This document shows positions 8,424 through 16,307 of a stretch of 64,000 bases of DNA, one piece after another. The notes below the pieces were generated by a model that was not told the DNA's origin, searched no databases, and saw only the letters and a list, made by a program, of their open reading frames with translations. The position numbers and the translations under genes were made by a program. Positions within the stretch are counted from its first letter, which is position 1, and the number at the start of each line of letters is the position of its first letter. The DNA comes from Thermococcus celer Vu 13 = JCM 8558 (lineage in GTDB: Archaea; Methanobacteriota_B; Thermococci; Thermococcales; Thermococcaceae), in the NCBI RefSeq assembly GCF_002214365.1, contig NZ_CP014854.1:248001-312000 (forward strand). The letters are read 5' to 3'.

Positions 8424-8819
8424 ATGGGGAGGCTTAAAACCCTTAGCATAGCGTTCCTTGGAATCGGAATCATCTCCCTTATACTTGCGTTCCTGAAAGG
8501 GGAAGTAGCCCTCTATATTGTTGGAGCCTTGCTCCTCATGTTTTTCCTAATTACACCCTACGATGTTCAGCTCAGAGGTGACCGTTTAATCGTGAAACAT
8601 CCCCTTATCACACGGAAATATAAAGTGATTGAAACAATCCCTGTGTCTGTTTTTTCAATAGCTAAAGCTAGAAAGTTTGGCATGCGGATTGGTAACATAT
8701 GCATTGGTTATTTTTCAACAAGGGAAGGGCAGGATGCATTTTTTGCAACCACACAGTCCTCTGCACTTTTAGTCAGAACCGAAAAGGGGCTGTTCGTCAT
8801 AGACAATCCCAGTAAATAA
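8424..8819 (+). CDS. Small membrane protein with PH-like C-terminal domain
   Basis: A 131-residue protein with two N-terminal membrane segments (about residues 5-23 and 28-44) and a C-terminal beta-rich part beginning YDVQLRGDRLIVKHPLITRKY. The two-helix plus beta domain layout resembles bacterial PH-domain (bPH) membrane proteins. It is first in a plus-strand operon with an ABC-2 permease, its ATPase and a HELAH protein. Its DNA is AT-richer than the purine genes. A role as accessory subunit of the transporter is inferred only from position. Confidence 0.6.
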   Translation: MGRLKTLSIAFLGIGIISLILAFLKGEVALYIVGALLLMFFLITPYDVQLRGDRLIVKHPLITRKYKVIETIPVSVFSIAKARKFGMRIGNICIGYFSTREGQDAFFATTQSSALLVRTEKGLFVIDNPSK

Positions 8820-8835
8820 CCAAGGGGGCTGTGAC

Positions 8836-9642
8836 ATGCGGTGGGACAACGTTAAATCCATCGTGCTAAAGGAATACTGGACGTACGTTGGAAATAGAAA
8901 AATAATCTTCTCGACTTTGACAGTTATAGTGCTCTACGCGATAATCATCGGGATCAACTATATCACAGGTCCAAAAGCTTTAACATCATATTCTCGAGCA
9001 ATTGCTATAAAACAAATATCTTCATCCCCGACTGTTTTTGGCATCGGTCCGCTTGATGTTAAGAAAATGGGCGATAATGCGATTTTACTGGCAGCGATGG
9101 TCGTCCAGCTTCCCCCCACGATTGCTGTGTTTTCATATTTTACAACATACACATCTATTTTGGCATCTTTTTTTGTGGAGCGTACATTGGGAACGATGGA
9201 GGTGCTGTTCTCCACCCCCCTCGAGGATGGGGAAATCCTTGGGGGAAAAATCATAGCCTCCGTGAGCATGGGGATAACTACGTGGATGGCCCTGTTTTTA
9301 ACAAATACCCTGGGAATCGAAGCCCTGACTTTGAAGAGTCTGGGCAGGATGTGGGTACCCACGCAGGATTACATTATACTGTCCGTCCTATATCCACTAT
9401 CGATCGTTCTTCTGGCAATTCCCATCGGCCTCTTAATTAGCGCAAGGGCAAAAGAACTTGGAGAACAGGTGGGAAGTTTGATTGGAATCATCCCCGTTGT
9501 CATCGTACTCCTTCTCATCCGTATGGATCTTGTAGATTTTTTCAGGCTTATCAAAATACTCACAGTGGCGGATTTCTTAATGATACTCGCATCTTTAAAG
9601 TTCCTGAAATTCAACCGCCTTTCCTTCATATCCAACCCGTGA
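8836..9642 (+). CDS. ABC-2 type transporter permease
   Basis: A 268-residue integral membrane protein with about six hydrophobic segments. The stretch FFVERTLGTMEVLFSTPLEDGEILGGKI is the typical cytoplasmic loop of ABC-2 permeases, where substrate exporters couple to the ATPase (residues about 113-140). The ATPase gene follows after 9 nt and the membrane protein precedes by 16 nt. The permease and ATPase should form an exporter; the substrate is unknown. Moderately AT-rich. Confidence 0.8.
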   Translation: MRWDNVKSIVLKEYWTYVGNRKIIFSTLTVIVLYAIIIGINYITGPKALTSYSRAIAIKQISSSPTVFGIGPLDVKKMGDNAILLAAMVVQLPPTIAVFSYFTTYTSILASFFVERTLGTMEVLFSTPLEDGEILGGKIIASVSMGITTWMALFLTNTLGIEALTLKSLGRMWVPTQDYIILSVLYPLSIVLLAIPIGLLISARAKELGEQVGSLIGIIPVVIVLLLIRMDLVDFFRLIKILTVADFLMILASLKFLKFNRLSFISNP

Positions 9643-9651
9643 GGTGATCCC

Positions 9652-10575
9652 ATGCTCACAGTTGAGGGCATAAGTGCCGGCTACGGTGAGAGGGATGTAA
9701 TAAGGGATCTGAGCTTTTCTGTAAAGGAGAATGAAGTTTACGTCCTCCTGGGGGCAAACGGTTCGGGAAAAACCACGACCTTTAGAGTTGTCACAGGCGT
9801 TCTCCCGCCTTCTAAAGGTAGGGTTCTGGTCAATGAAGTTGACTTGTGGCTTGAACCGGGTAGTGCCAAAAGGAAAATTGGATACCTGCCTGAAGGTGAG
9901 AGAATTTACCCGGATCTAAGCGTTTACAGAAACCTGCTGTTCTTTGCTAAAGTCTACGACATCAATGGGGGAAGGGTTGATGAACTTATAAAGGAGTTTG
10001 GACTTGAAAGGTACCGGAATGTTAACGCCGGGAACCTGAGCAGGGGCTTCAGAAAGAGACTTGCGCTGGCCAGGGCGCTCCTCCATGACCCAGAGGTTTT
10101 GGTTTTGGATGAGCCGTTCAGCAATCTTGACGTTCCAGGGGTTCTGAGTTTGAGAGATAAGATATTGGAAATGATCAGGATGGGTAAGGTCGTTCTTTTC
10201 TCAACCCATATCTTCACGGAACTCCAGCACTTTGAGGGTGTGAAATGCAGGGTTGGGATAATAAACGATGGAGAGCTCGTTGTTGAGGATAAGCTTGACA
10301 ACCTGCTTTCAAGGGTTTCCAACATCGAGATTGGAATAACAACGGACAAACCCGAGTTGGCGATAAACCTCCTAAAAAATCTTGGGTACGAAGTGAGGCG
10401 CGATGAGGGATCCGGCATCGCCGTTCGTGTCTCCAATTACAACGCTGAAGTGCCGGGGATAATAAAAACCTTGGTTGCCGAGGGCGTCAACGTCTACCAG
10501 GTAAAACCTAAGGAGACACCGTTGGAGAGCATCTTCGTGAAGGTATCAGGAGAAGGAAGAGGCTTGAGTAAGTGA
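9652..10575 (+). CDS. ABC transporter ATP-binding protein
   Basis: A 307-residue nucleotide-binding subunit with Walker A GANGSGKT (34-41), signature LSRGF (129-133), Walker B LVLDEP (150-155) and switch His in FSTHIF. The C-terminal 90 residues are the regulatory extension common in CcmA/NatA-type exporters. It is preceded by the permease (9 nt) and followed by the HELAH protein gene, with which it probably forms one transcript. The ATG is supported by GAGGTGAT 5 nt upstream. Confidence 0.85.
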   Translation: MLTVEGISAGYGERDVIRDLSFSVKENEVYVLLGANGSGKTTTFRVVTGVLPPSKGRVLVNEVDLWLEPGSAKRKIGYLPEGERIYPDLSVYRNLLFFAKVYDINGGRVDELIKEFGLERYRNVNAGNLSRGFRKRLALARALLHDPEVLVLDEPFSNLDVPGVLSLRDKILEMIRMGKVVLFSTHIFTELQHFEGVKCRVGIINDGELVVEDKLDNLLSRVSNIEIGITTDKPELAINLLKNLGYEVRRDEGSGIAVRVSNYNAEVPGIIKTLVAEGVNVYQVKPKETPLESIFVKVSGEGRGLSK

Positions 10576-10599
10576 AGCAACCCGATAGAACGCATCATA

Positions 10600-12135
10600 A
10601 TGGATGGGGAAAAGATGCCGGATGTTAAGTCCCTGATGGTGCCCCTTTTAATTCTCCTCATTTTCTTCGCCTATTACATCACCCCTTCGGGAGTTCAGCA
10701 AAAGCCTGTCATTCATCTCAACCTCTCCCCCATTTCCGATTGCTCGGGTAACGTCTGCGTTGAAGTCAATCCCTACCTTGAACTCACGGATGTTGTCTTC
10801 CACATGGCCGGCTGGAACTATAACGACACGCCCTATGCCAGGGAGGCAATGTCTTACTTCTCCCCTTACAAAAACCATAAGGCGGTGCTCCTCGCCAGAA
10901 AGGCTATGAAGAAAGGTTTGAAATACGATGCAATCCCCAGGTTTGCCATGCAGCTGAACTCCACGGAGTGGGATGAACATCTAATAGGGAGGGTTCACGG
11001 GGACGAAAAACTCCTCAACGAACTCGCTTTAGCTATGAAGGAGTTCGCCAGGGACTCGAACTTTTCAGGATTCTACGAGGGACATGGAAAATTCTATGAG
11101 GGGCAGATAAACCTCTCCCTTAAGGAGAACCCGAATCTTTTCAGCATTCCAAATTTTGAGGAGAACTTCTTCGGAGGGAGGAAGGAACGCTATGTCTTTG
11201 TCCTTCAGCCCCTTGAGATGTATAGCAGTTACGGTGGCTACATGGATGGCGGTACCGTTTATGGATTTCTCGGCGTTTGCTCTAATGGCTCATACTGCGA
11301 TGCCTCTGTCCATGAGTTAGCCCACAGCTTCGTCAATCCCGCGGTGGACGCTCATTACGCCGAGTTCAAAGAATACTCCCAGATGTTCTCACCTGTAAAG
11401 GAGGTTATGCCATCCATGGCGTACTCCACCTGGAAGGTCTATCTTGATGAGACCTTCATCAGGGCTTTCAACGCTTACTACATCCTCGAAACGGAGGGAA
11501 ATCAGAGTGCTGAAAGGTTCATAGAGGGTCAGGAAAGTCTCGGTTTCTACCTCGTTGGAAAGGTTTACAGGGCTTATCTAACCGATTACCTTCCGAACAG
11601 AGATAAATACCCCACCTTCGGGAGCTTCATGCCAGAGCTCGCGAGGCTCATGGGGAAGTGGTACAGGGATGGCTTCTGGAAGAACGTCTCTCCCGAACCG
11701 ACCATCGAGAGGGCTTTCCTGGAATTTAAACATAAAGGAGTTAAAGTCTACGTTGTGGGAAACCTCTCAGAGAGTACCTACGTCAAAAACTACGTTGAGA
11801 TGCTCAAAGAGGCGGGCTTTAATGCGAGGCTTACAGACAGGCTCGATGGGGGTAACCTTATCGTAATCGCACCGCTGGATTCCCCGATAACCCGTAACCT
11901 GAATAAATACGTTGAACTTAAGAACTGCTCAGTCGTTGTGGATGGTACCGCTTACTCGAGTGGCGTCTTCCTCGTTGAAGCACTGAAAAATCCGAATGGG
12001 GATGGCTTCCTACTCCTGATCGCGGGAACGCCCGACGTGTTCGGGAGAAAACCATCGAATGGGGATGAGAGCCTGGGGGACTACCATTACTTCGTTTACC
12101 TGACGAGCATTAAACGGGTCGTTGCCTTCGGGTGA
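10600..12135 (+). CDS. DUF4932-like membrane-anchored putative zinc metalloprotease
   Basis: A 511-residue protein with an N-terminal membrane anchor or signal (LMVPLLILLIFFAYYI) and an outward-facing body. Residues 238-242 read HELAH, an HExxH zinc motif, within SVHELAHSFVNP, and a nearby AEFKEY could supply a third ligand. This matches what is known of DUF4932 proteins. The last gene of the ABC operon, it could process an exported peptide or protect against one; that is inference. An ATG at 10615 has a better ribosome-binding site (GGATGGGG) and may be the true start. Confidence 0.65.
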   Translation: MDGEKMPDVKSLMVPLLILLIFFAYYITPSGVQQKPVIHLNLSPISDCSGNVCVEVNPYLELTDVVFHMAGWNYNDTPYAREAMSYFSPYKNHKAVLLARKAMKKGLKYDAIPRFAMQLNSTEWDEHLIGRVHGDEKLLNELALAMKEFARDSNFSGFYEGHGKFYEGQINLSLKENPNLFSIPNFEENFFGGRKERYVFVLQPLEMYSSYGGYMDGGTVYGFLGVCSNGSYCDASVHELAHSFVNPAVDAHYAEFKEYSQMFSPVKEVMPSMAYSTWKVYLDETFIRAFNAYYILETEGNQSAERFIEGQESLGFYLVGKVYRAYLTDYLPNRDKYPTFGSFMPELARLMGKWYRDGFWKNVSPEPTIERAFLEFKHKGVKVYVVGNLSESTYVKNYVEMLKEAGFNARLTDRLDGGNLIVIAPLDSPITRNLNKYVELKNCSVVVDGTAYSSGVFLVEALKNPNGDGFLLLIAGTPDVFGRKPSNGDESLGDYHYFVYLTSIKRVVAFG

Positions 12136-12250
12136 AATTGAGGACGGGGGATGCTCTCACTTTAGCCTTCCCCCTGTTGAGCGTAGTGTAATAACGGAGA
12201 ATTCACACTCGACGGGATTAAAATAAGAATAGAGTAATCAAAAGCTTCAA
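12136..12250. other. Non-coding gap before the purQ remnant
   Basis: AT-rich sequence between the HELAH gene and the purQ remnant. I see no open frame of note, no convincing promoter and no repeat. It probably holds only the end of the ABC transcript and the rearrangement junction. Confidence 0.5.
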
Positions 12251-12360
12251 TACTGCGATTTCGAAACGGAAAAACAATAGAAAAAGCGGAGCGCGTCTGA
12301 TATACAGCTATCCAAGGACTTCGGTGGCATAATGATTCACCCGAAGAGGGCTTCTTATAG
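12251..12360 (+). pseudogene. Degenerate purQ fragment
   Basis: Compared with purQ at 4259-4930, this stretch repeats tgcgatttcgaaac (Cys-Asp-Phe-Glu-Thr region), the 17 identical bases aaagcggagcgcgtctg (Lys-Ala-Glu-Arg-Val), and aaggacttcggtggc (Lys-Asp-Phe-x-Gly), in the same order. It then reads IMIHPKRAS in one frame, matching the purQ C-terminal TMPHPERAS. The frame carries a stop and shifts, and most of the gene centre is deleted. It lies on the purL side of the accessory block, as expected if an ancestral purQ next to purL was split or duplicated when the block arrived. It cannot encode a working enzyme. Confidence 0.6.
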
Positions 12361-12361
12361 C

Positions 12362-13849
12362 TCAGCTCACCTCTAAATCCTTAGGCGTGAGCATCTTAAC
12401 TCCCTCCTTCTCGCATGACTCCCCGGCTTTCTCCGTGAACCCGGATTTTGAGAAGAAGAACATCACAGCGGAGCCAAATTCACTCCTAACCTTTCCGACG
12501 AACTTCTCTATGTCCCTGCGGGTCGCGGGCCGGTTCCTCCACTTAACCTCAAGCACGTAAACCTTATCACCAAAGGCGACCCCGTCGAACTCAACGTCAC
12601 CCCTCTGGTAGGGACGAAAGTCAACGCCCAGGGTTTCCCGTAGTTTCTCCCTGACCATGGCCTCTTCTGCAATTCCAAGCTCTTGTTTTGCCCTGAGGTA
12701 TTTCTCCTCCAGCTCCTTAATAAGTTCCTCCAGAAGTTTCTCCCGCCTGAGCTCCAGCTCGGTAATGCCAAGGTAGGTCTTTGCGAGCCAGAAGCGCATA
12801 AGCTTGTCCGTAAAGTAGTACCTCCCGTCCTGCCTCGTGATTAAATCAGTCCTCAGGAGGAACTTCAGGTAGTTCGACACCTCCCCGCTGGGTTTGTTCA
12901 AACGCCTGGCTATCTCCGAAAGCCTCAGTCCCTCCTCCTGGGCCAGGATAAGAAGTATCTGTTTGTGTATAGGCCCCTTATATGCCCTTGAGAGGGACTC
13001 GTTGAAGACGTATTCAAGGTGCGCGTAGATGTCCCCCTTCTCACTCAGCAGTTCGGTGAGGAAGGCGTAGTGGACGTCTTTACGCCGGATCTTCTCAAAG
13101 CCCTCCTCGACCAGACGCCTGCAAACTGCTAAAACATAAAAGGGATGTCCCTGTGTGAGGCGGTGGAGCAATTCAAGGGCCGAGTGAGTGGTTTCAGTCC
13201 CTGCCCTTTCCAGGATTGCTTTTGAGAGCGCTATCGTATCCTCCTTCGGCAGGCCCCTCAGGTAAATCCGTCGGAATTGCCCAAAGAAGGGATTCTTTGA
13301 GGCCAAAATTTCCTCCATCATCCTAACGGCGGAGCCGGAAATGAAGTACGCTATTTTCTCCTGCTTTTCTGTGATGGCACGCATCGTCTCCAGGAACCCT
13401 TTAAAGTTAAGAACCTCCTGAAATTCGTCCAGAATGAAAACGGCTTTTTGTTCTGTCTTTTCTAAAATTGACTCCTGCATTTCAAAGAGGGTCTCGAGGG
13501 TTCCCCCCTTGATCGCCTTAACCTCTCCATCGACGTTAAGCTTTGCCGAGAGGATCAGCAGGTCGTCCCACGTCAAGAGCTCGCTCCTCTCGACCTTCGT
13601 ATCCAGCGCATTGGCGAGTTCATAGAGGAGTTCCCGGGTGTAAGCGAAGATGAACGACTCCAGGCTTCCAATACGCTGAAGGTTCAGGTATGGGATTACT
13701 CCGTGAGCCTCTTTCTTAAACCTGAGGAGAAGTTCCGTTTTTCCGATCCTCCTCGGCCCGATAACGGCCACGTTGACCTTCTCACCCTTTCTCAGCGAGT
13801 TATAGGCGGAATGCAATACCCTCAATTCAAGCCTTCTGTCCACGAACAT
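12362..13849 (-). CDS. Archaeal AAA-type ATPase with C-terminal DUF234/nuclease-like domain
   Basis: A 495-residue protein of the archaeal ATPase family common in mobile regions. Walker A is GPRRIGKTEL (31-40), Walker B is VFILDEFQE (137-145). A winged-helix segment around residues 290-350 (LSEIARRLNKPSGEVSNYLKFL) is followed by a PD-(D/E)xK-like part with FDGVAFGDKVYVLEVKWRN near residue 430. Members of this family are linked to plasmids, proviruses and genomic islands, with unknown physiological role. It is monocistronic, with a perfect palindrome between its start and promoter, and lies between purQ-like remnants. Confidence 0.85.
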   Translation of the reverse strand: MFVDRRLELRVLHSAYNSLRKGEKVNVAVIGPRRIGKTELLLRFKKEAHGVIPYLNLQRIGSLESFIFAYTRELLYELANALDTKVERSELLTWDDLLILSAKLNVDGEVKAIKGGTLETLFEMQESILEKTEQKAVFILDEFQEVLNFKGFLETMRAITEKQEKIAYFISGSAVRMMEEILASKNPFFGQFRRIYLRGLPKEDTIALSKAILERAGTETTHSALELLHRLTQGHPFYVLAVCRRLVEEGFEKIRRKDVHYAFLTELLSEKGDIYAHLEYVFNESLSRAYKGPIHKQILLILAQEEGLRLSEIARRLNKPSGEVSNYLKFLLRTDLITRQDGRYYFTDKLMRFWLAKTYLGITELELRREKLLEELIKELEEKYLRAKQELGIAEEAMVREKLRETLGVDFRPYQRGDVEFDGVAFGDKVYVLEVKWRNRPATRRDIEKFVGKVRSEFGSAVMFFFSKSGFTEKAGESCEKEGVKMLTPKDLEVS

Positions 13850-13859
13850 GTCATCACCT

Positions 13860-13883
13860 TATAGTTTTATGCATAAAACTATA
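13860..13883. promoter_or_regulatory. Perfect 24-bp palindrome before the ATPase gene
   Basis: The arms tatagttttatg and cataaaactata form an uninterrupted perfect inverted repeat of 24 bases. It ends 10 nt before the ATG of the minus-strand ATPase and directly precedes its ribosome-binding site (AGGTGAT). Position and symmetry fit an operator bound by a dimeric repressor. The protein that binds is not known; autoregulation through the winged helix of the ATPase is possible. Confidence 0.6.
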
Positions 13884-13961
13884 ATGCATTAGAGTTTAAT
13901 AGTTTTTGGTTGTCTATGGGATGAGCGACATAATGCCTCACCCGATCCCGTTTCCATTATT

Positions 13962-13995
13962 TTTACATTTTACTGCCAAAATAAATCTTAAAAAC
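13962..13995 (+). promoter_or_regulatory. purL operator-like palindrome and TATA box
   Basis: Positions 13962-13979 read TTTACA-N6-TGCCAA, fitting TTnnCA-N6-TGnnAA, and cttaaaaac at 13987-13995 is the TATA-like box 8 nt downstream. The arrangement matches that of purD and of the second purP. purL therefore has its own promoter and is not dependent on the distant purQ. Confidence 0.55.
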
Positions 13996-14038
13996 TTTAA
14001 ATTTTTACATATTTCTGACAATAAGGGAGGTGATCCTC

Positions 14039-16177
14039 ATGTTTCCTCACGAGGAGAAAATCATCAGGGAAAAGCTTGGAAGGGAGCCGAACGAAGTTGA
14101 GTGGGCCATGATTGAGGTCATGTGGAGCGAGCACGCCTCCTACAAATCGAGCAGGCCCTGGTTAAAGCTCCTCCCAACAAAAAACGAGCACGTAATTCTG
14201 GGTCCCGGAGAGGACGCCGGGATAGTGAGGTTCGACGATAACACCGCAATAGTCGTCGGAATCGAGAGCCACAACCACCCGAGCGCGGTTGAGCCCTACG
14301 GTGGTGCCGCAACGGGCGTCGGCGGAATCGTTAGGGATATCCTATGTATGGGCGCCCGCCCCATAGCGCTTCTGGATCCGATTCGTTTCGGACCTCTCGA
14401 GAAAGAGAGGAACCGCTACCTATTGGGTGGTGTTGTGAAGGGCATAGCCGACTACGGCAACAGGATCGGTGTTCCGACGGTTGGCGGAGAAACCGAGTTC
14501 GATGAAAGCCTCGATGGCTACGCGCTCGTAAACGTCGCCTGCGTCGGCATTATGAGGCCGGAGCACCTGACCCACAGCTACGTTACCGAGGCGGGCCTGA
14601 AGCTGATCCTGGTCGGCAACAGAACCGGGCGGGACGGGATCCACGGCGTCACCTTTGCGAGCGAGGAGCTGGGCGAGAACGCGGATGAGGAGGACCGCTC
14701 AGCGGTGCAAATTCCCGACCCTTTCACGGAGAAGCTCCTAATCGAGGCCACTCTCGAGGCCGTTTACACCGGAAGGGTAAGGGCCCTCAAGGACCTGGGC
14801 GGTGGCGGGCTGACGTGCGCCGCCTCCGAGATGGCGGGAAAGAAGGGCTTTGGTGCAATAATTTACGCGGATAGAGTTCCCCAGAGAGAACCAAACATGA
14901 ACGCAATGGAGGTCATGATTTCGGAGAGCCAGGAGAGGATGCTCTTCGCGGTTAGACCGGAGGACGTTGGGGAACTCGGAAGGGTATTCGAGAAGTACGG
15001 TCTCGAGTGGGCGGTGGTCGGTGAAGTTATCGAGGAGCCGCGCTTCGTCGTCATCTGGAAGGGGAAGAAGGTCGCCGACCTGCCGATTGACCTTCTCACG
15101 GACGTTCCGACAATGAAATGGGAGCTAAAGCCCCGCGACATCGAGCGGGGCGTTGAGATGCCCGGCCTTCCCTTCGAGAGGGCCTTCCAGCTCGTCTGGG
15201 GCAGTGAGAACATCGTGAGCAAGCGCTGGGTATGGGAGGGATACGACCACGAGGTCGGGGGGAGAACGGTCCTCAAGCCCGGCCGAGATGCGGCGGTGCT
15301 CAAGATCAACGACGAGTACGGCCTCGCCCTCACGGCCGACGGGAATCCAAACCACAGCCATCTCAACCCCTACCACGGGGCGATGGGAGCGGTTGCCGAG
15401 GCCGTCCGGAACCTCGTGAGCGTCGGGGCCGAACCCCTCGCGCTGGTGGACAACCTCAACTTCGCATCCCCTGAAAGGCCCGACGTCTACTGGAGCTTCG
15501 CGGAGACGGTCAGGGGCCTCGCCGACGCCGCGAGGGCCTTCGGCTTGGCTTACGTGAGCGGGAACGTCAGCTTCTACAACGAGACGAACGGCAGGCCCAT
15601 AAAACCCACCCCGGTAGTTGCAGGCCTCGGGAGGGTGAGGCTAAAGGACATCCCCGGAATGGGCCTCGAGGAGGGTCTCCTGATAGGTACCGTGGGGTTA
15701 ACCCGGGGGGAACTCGGTGGCTCCGAGTTGTTCTCGAGGCTCGGCCTCGGAGGGGGCTTCGCCCCCCGGGTGGACCTTGAACTGGAGCGGGCCAACGCCG
15801 AAGGGATCCTAAATGCTGTAAGGGCGGGCCTCGTGAAGGCGGTCCATGACGTGAGCGGGGGAGGAATCGCAGTCGCTTTAGCCGAGATGGCGGTAAACGG
15901 GGTCGGTTTCCGGGTGGATCTCTCAAAGGTCCCTGCAGAAACCACGAACCCACTGGAGGTCGCCTTCAGCGAGAGCCACGGCCGCTACATCGTGGCCTTC
16001 CCGGAGGGAAACCTCGATGAGCTAAAGGGCTTCTTCAGGCACTTCGCCATCATCGGAGAGGCCGGGGGGAGTGACGTGGTCTTCCGGTGGAACGGAAGGG
16101 AGCTCCTGAGGCGGCCCCTCGAGGAGGTTAAGGCCATCTACGAATCCTTCCCAGAGCTCCTGGGTGAGGGGGAATGA
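14039..16177 (+). CDS. purL: Phosphoribosylformylglycinamidine synthase, subunit PurL
   Basis: PurL carries out the ATP-dependent amidation of FGAR to FGAM with ammonia from PurQ; PurS links the two. The protein is about 712 residues, normal for small PurL. It shows the N-terminal MWSEHASYKSSRP motif (catalytic His), NHPSAVEPYGGAATGVGGI and DLGGGGLTCAASEMA in the first half, and the repeated HDVSGGGIAVALAEMA in the second half. The ATG at 14039 follows GGGAGGTGAT; the in-frame GTG at 14030 is part of that site. It is separated from purSQ by the accessory block and has its own promoter. Confidence 0.96.
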   Translation: MFPHEEKIIREKLGREPNEVEWAMIEVMWSEHASYKSSRPWLKLLPTKNEHVILGPGEDAGIVRFDDNTAIVVGIESHNHPSAVEPYGGAATGVGGIVRDILCMGARPIALLDPIRFGPLEKERNRYLLGGVVKGIADYGNRIGVPTVGGETEFDESLDGYALVNVACVGIMRPEHLTHSYVTEAGLKLILVGNRTGRDGIHGVTFASEELGENADEEDRSAVQIPDPFTEKLLIEATLEAVYTGRVRALKDLGGGGLTCAASEMAGKKGFGAIIYADRVPQREPNMNAMEVMISESQERMLFAVRPEDVGELGRVFEKYGLEWAVVGEVIEEPRFVVIWKGKKVADLPIDLLTDVPTMKWELKPRDIERGVEMPGLPFERAFQLVWGSENIVSKRWVWEGYDHEVGGRTVLKPGRDAAVLKINDEYGLALTADGNPNHSHLNPYHGAMGAVAEAVRNLVSVGAEPLALVDNLNFASPERPDVYWSFAETVRGLADAARAFGLAYVSGNVSFYNETNGRPIKPTPVVAGLGRVRLKDIPGMGLEEGLLIGTVGLTRGELGGSELFSRLGLGGGFAPRVDLELERANAEGILNAVRAGLVKAVHDVSGGGIAVALAEMAVNGVGFRVDLSKVPAETTNPLEVAFSESHGRYIVAFPEGNLDELKGFFRHFAIIGEAGGSDVVFRWNGRELLRRPLEEVKAIYESFPELLGEGE

Positions 16178-16185
16178 GGTAGAAC

Positions 16186-16200
16186 TCTTTTTCCTTTTTT
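16186..16200 (+). terminator. T-tract after purL
   Basis: The bases after the purL stop are ctttttcctttttt, a U-rich run without hairpin, as used by archaeal RNA polymerase for termination. The remaining 107 bases to ribD hold a TATA-like tttttttaaa at 16277-16286 but no clear operator. Confidence 0.5.
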
Positions 16201-16307
16201 GACAGAGTGATGTGAGGGACGTTAGCTTCGCGGTGGTCCGTTTAACCTTAGATATATTCCATTTTCAGAACAAATTTTTTTAAATTCGGAACATACATGG
16301 GGTACCG

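Noticed and set aside
16178-16307. FMN riboswitch upstream of ribD
   Set aside because: The 130-base gap lacks the conserved multi-helix FMN aptamer sequence; only a T-tract and a TATA-like box are visible.
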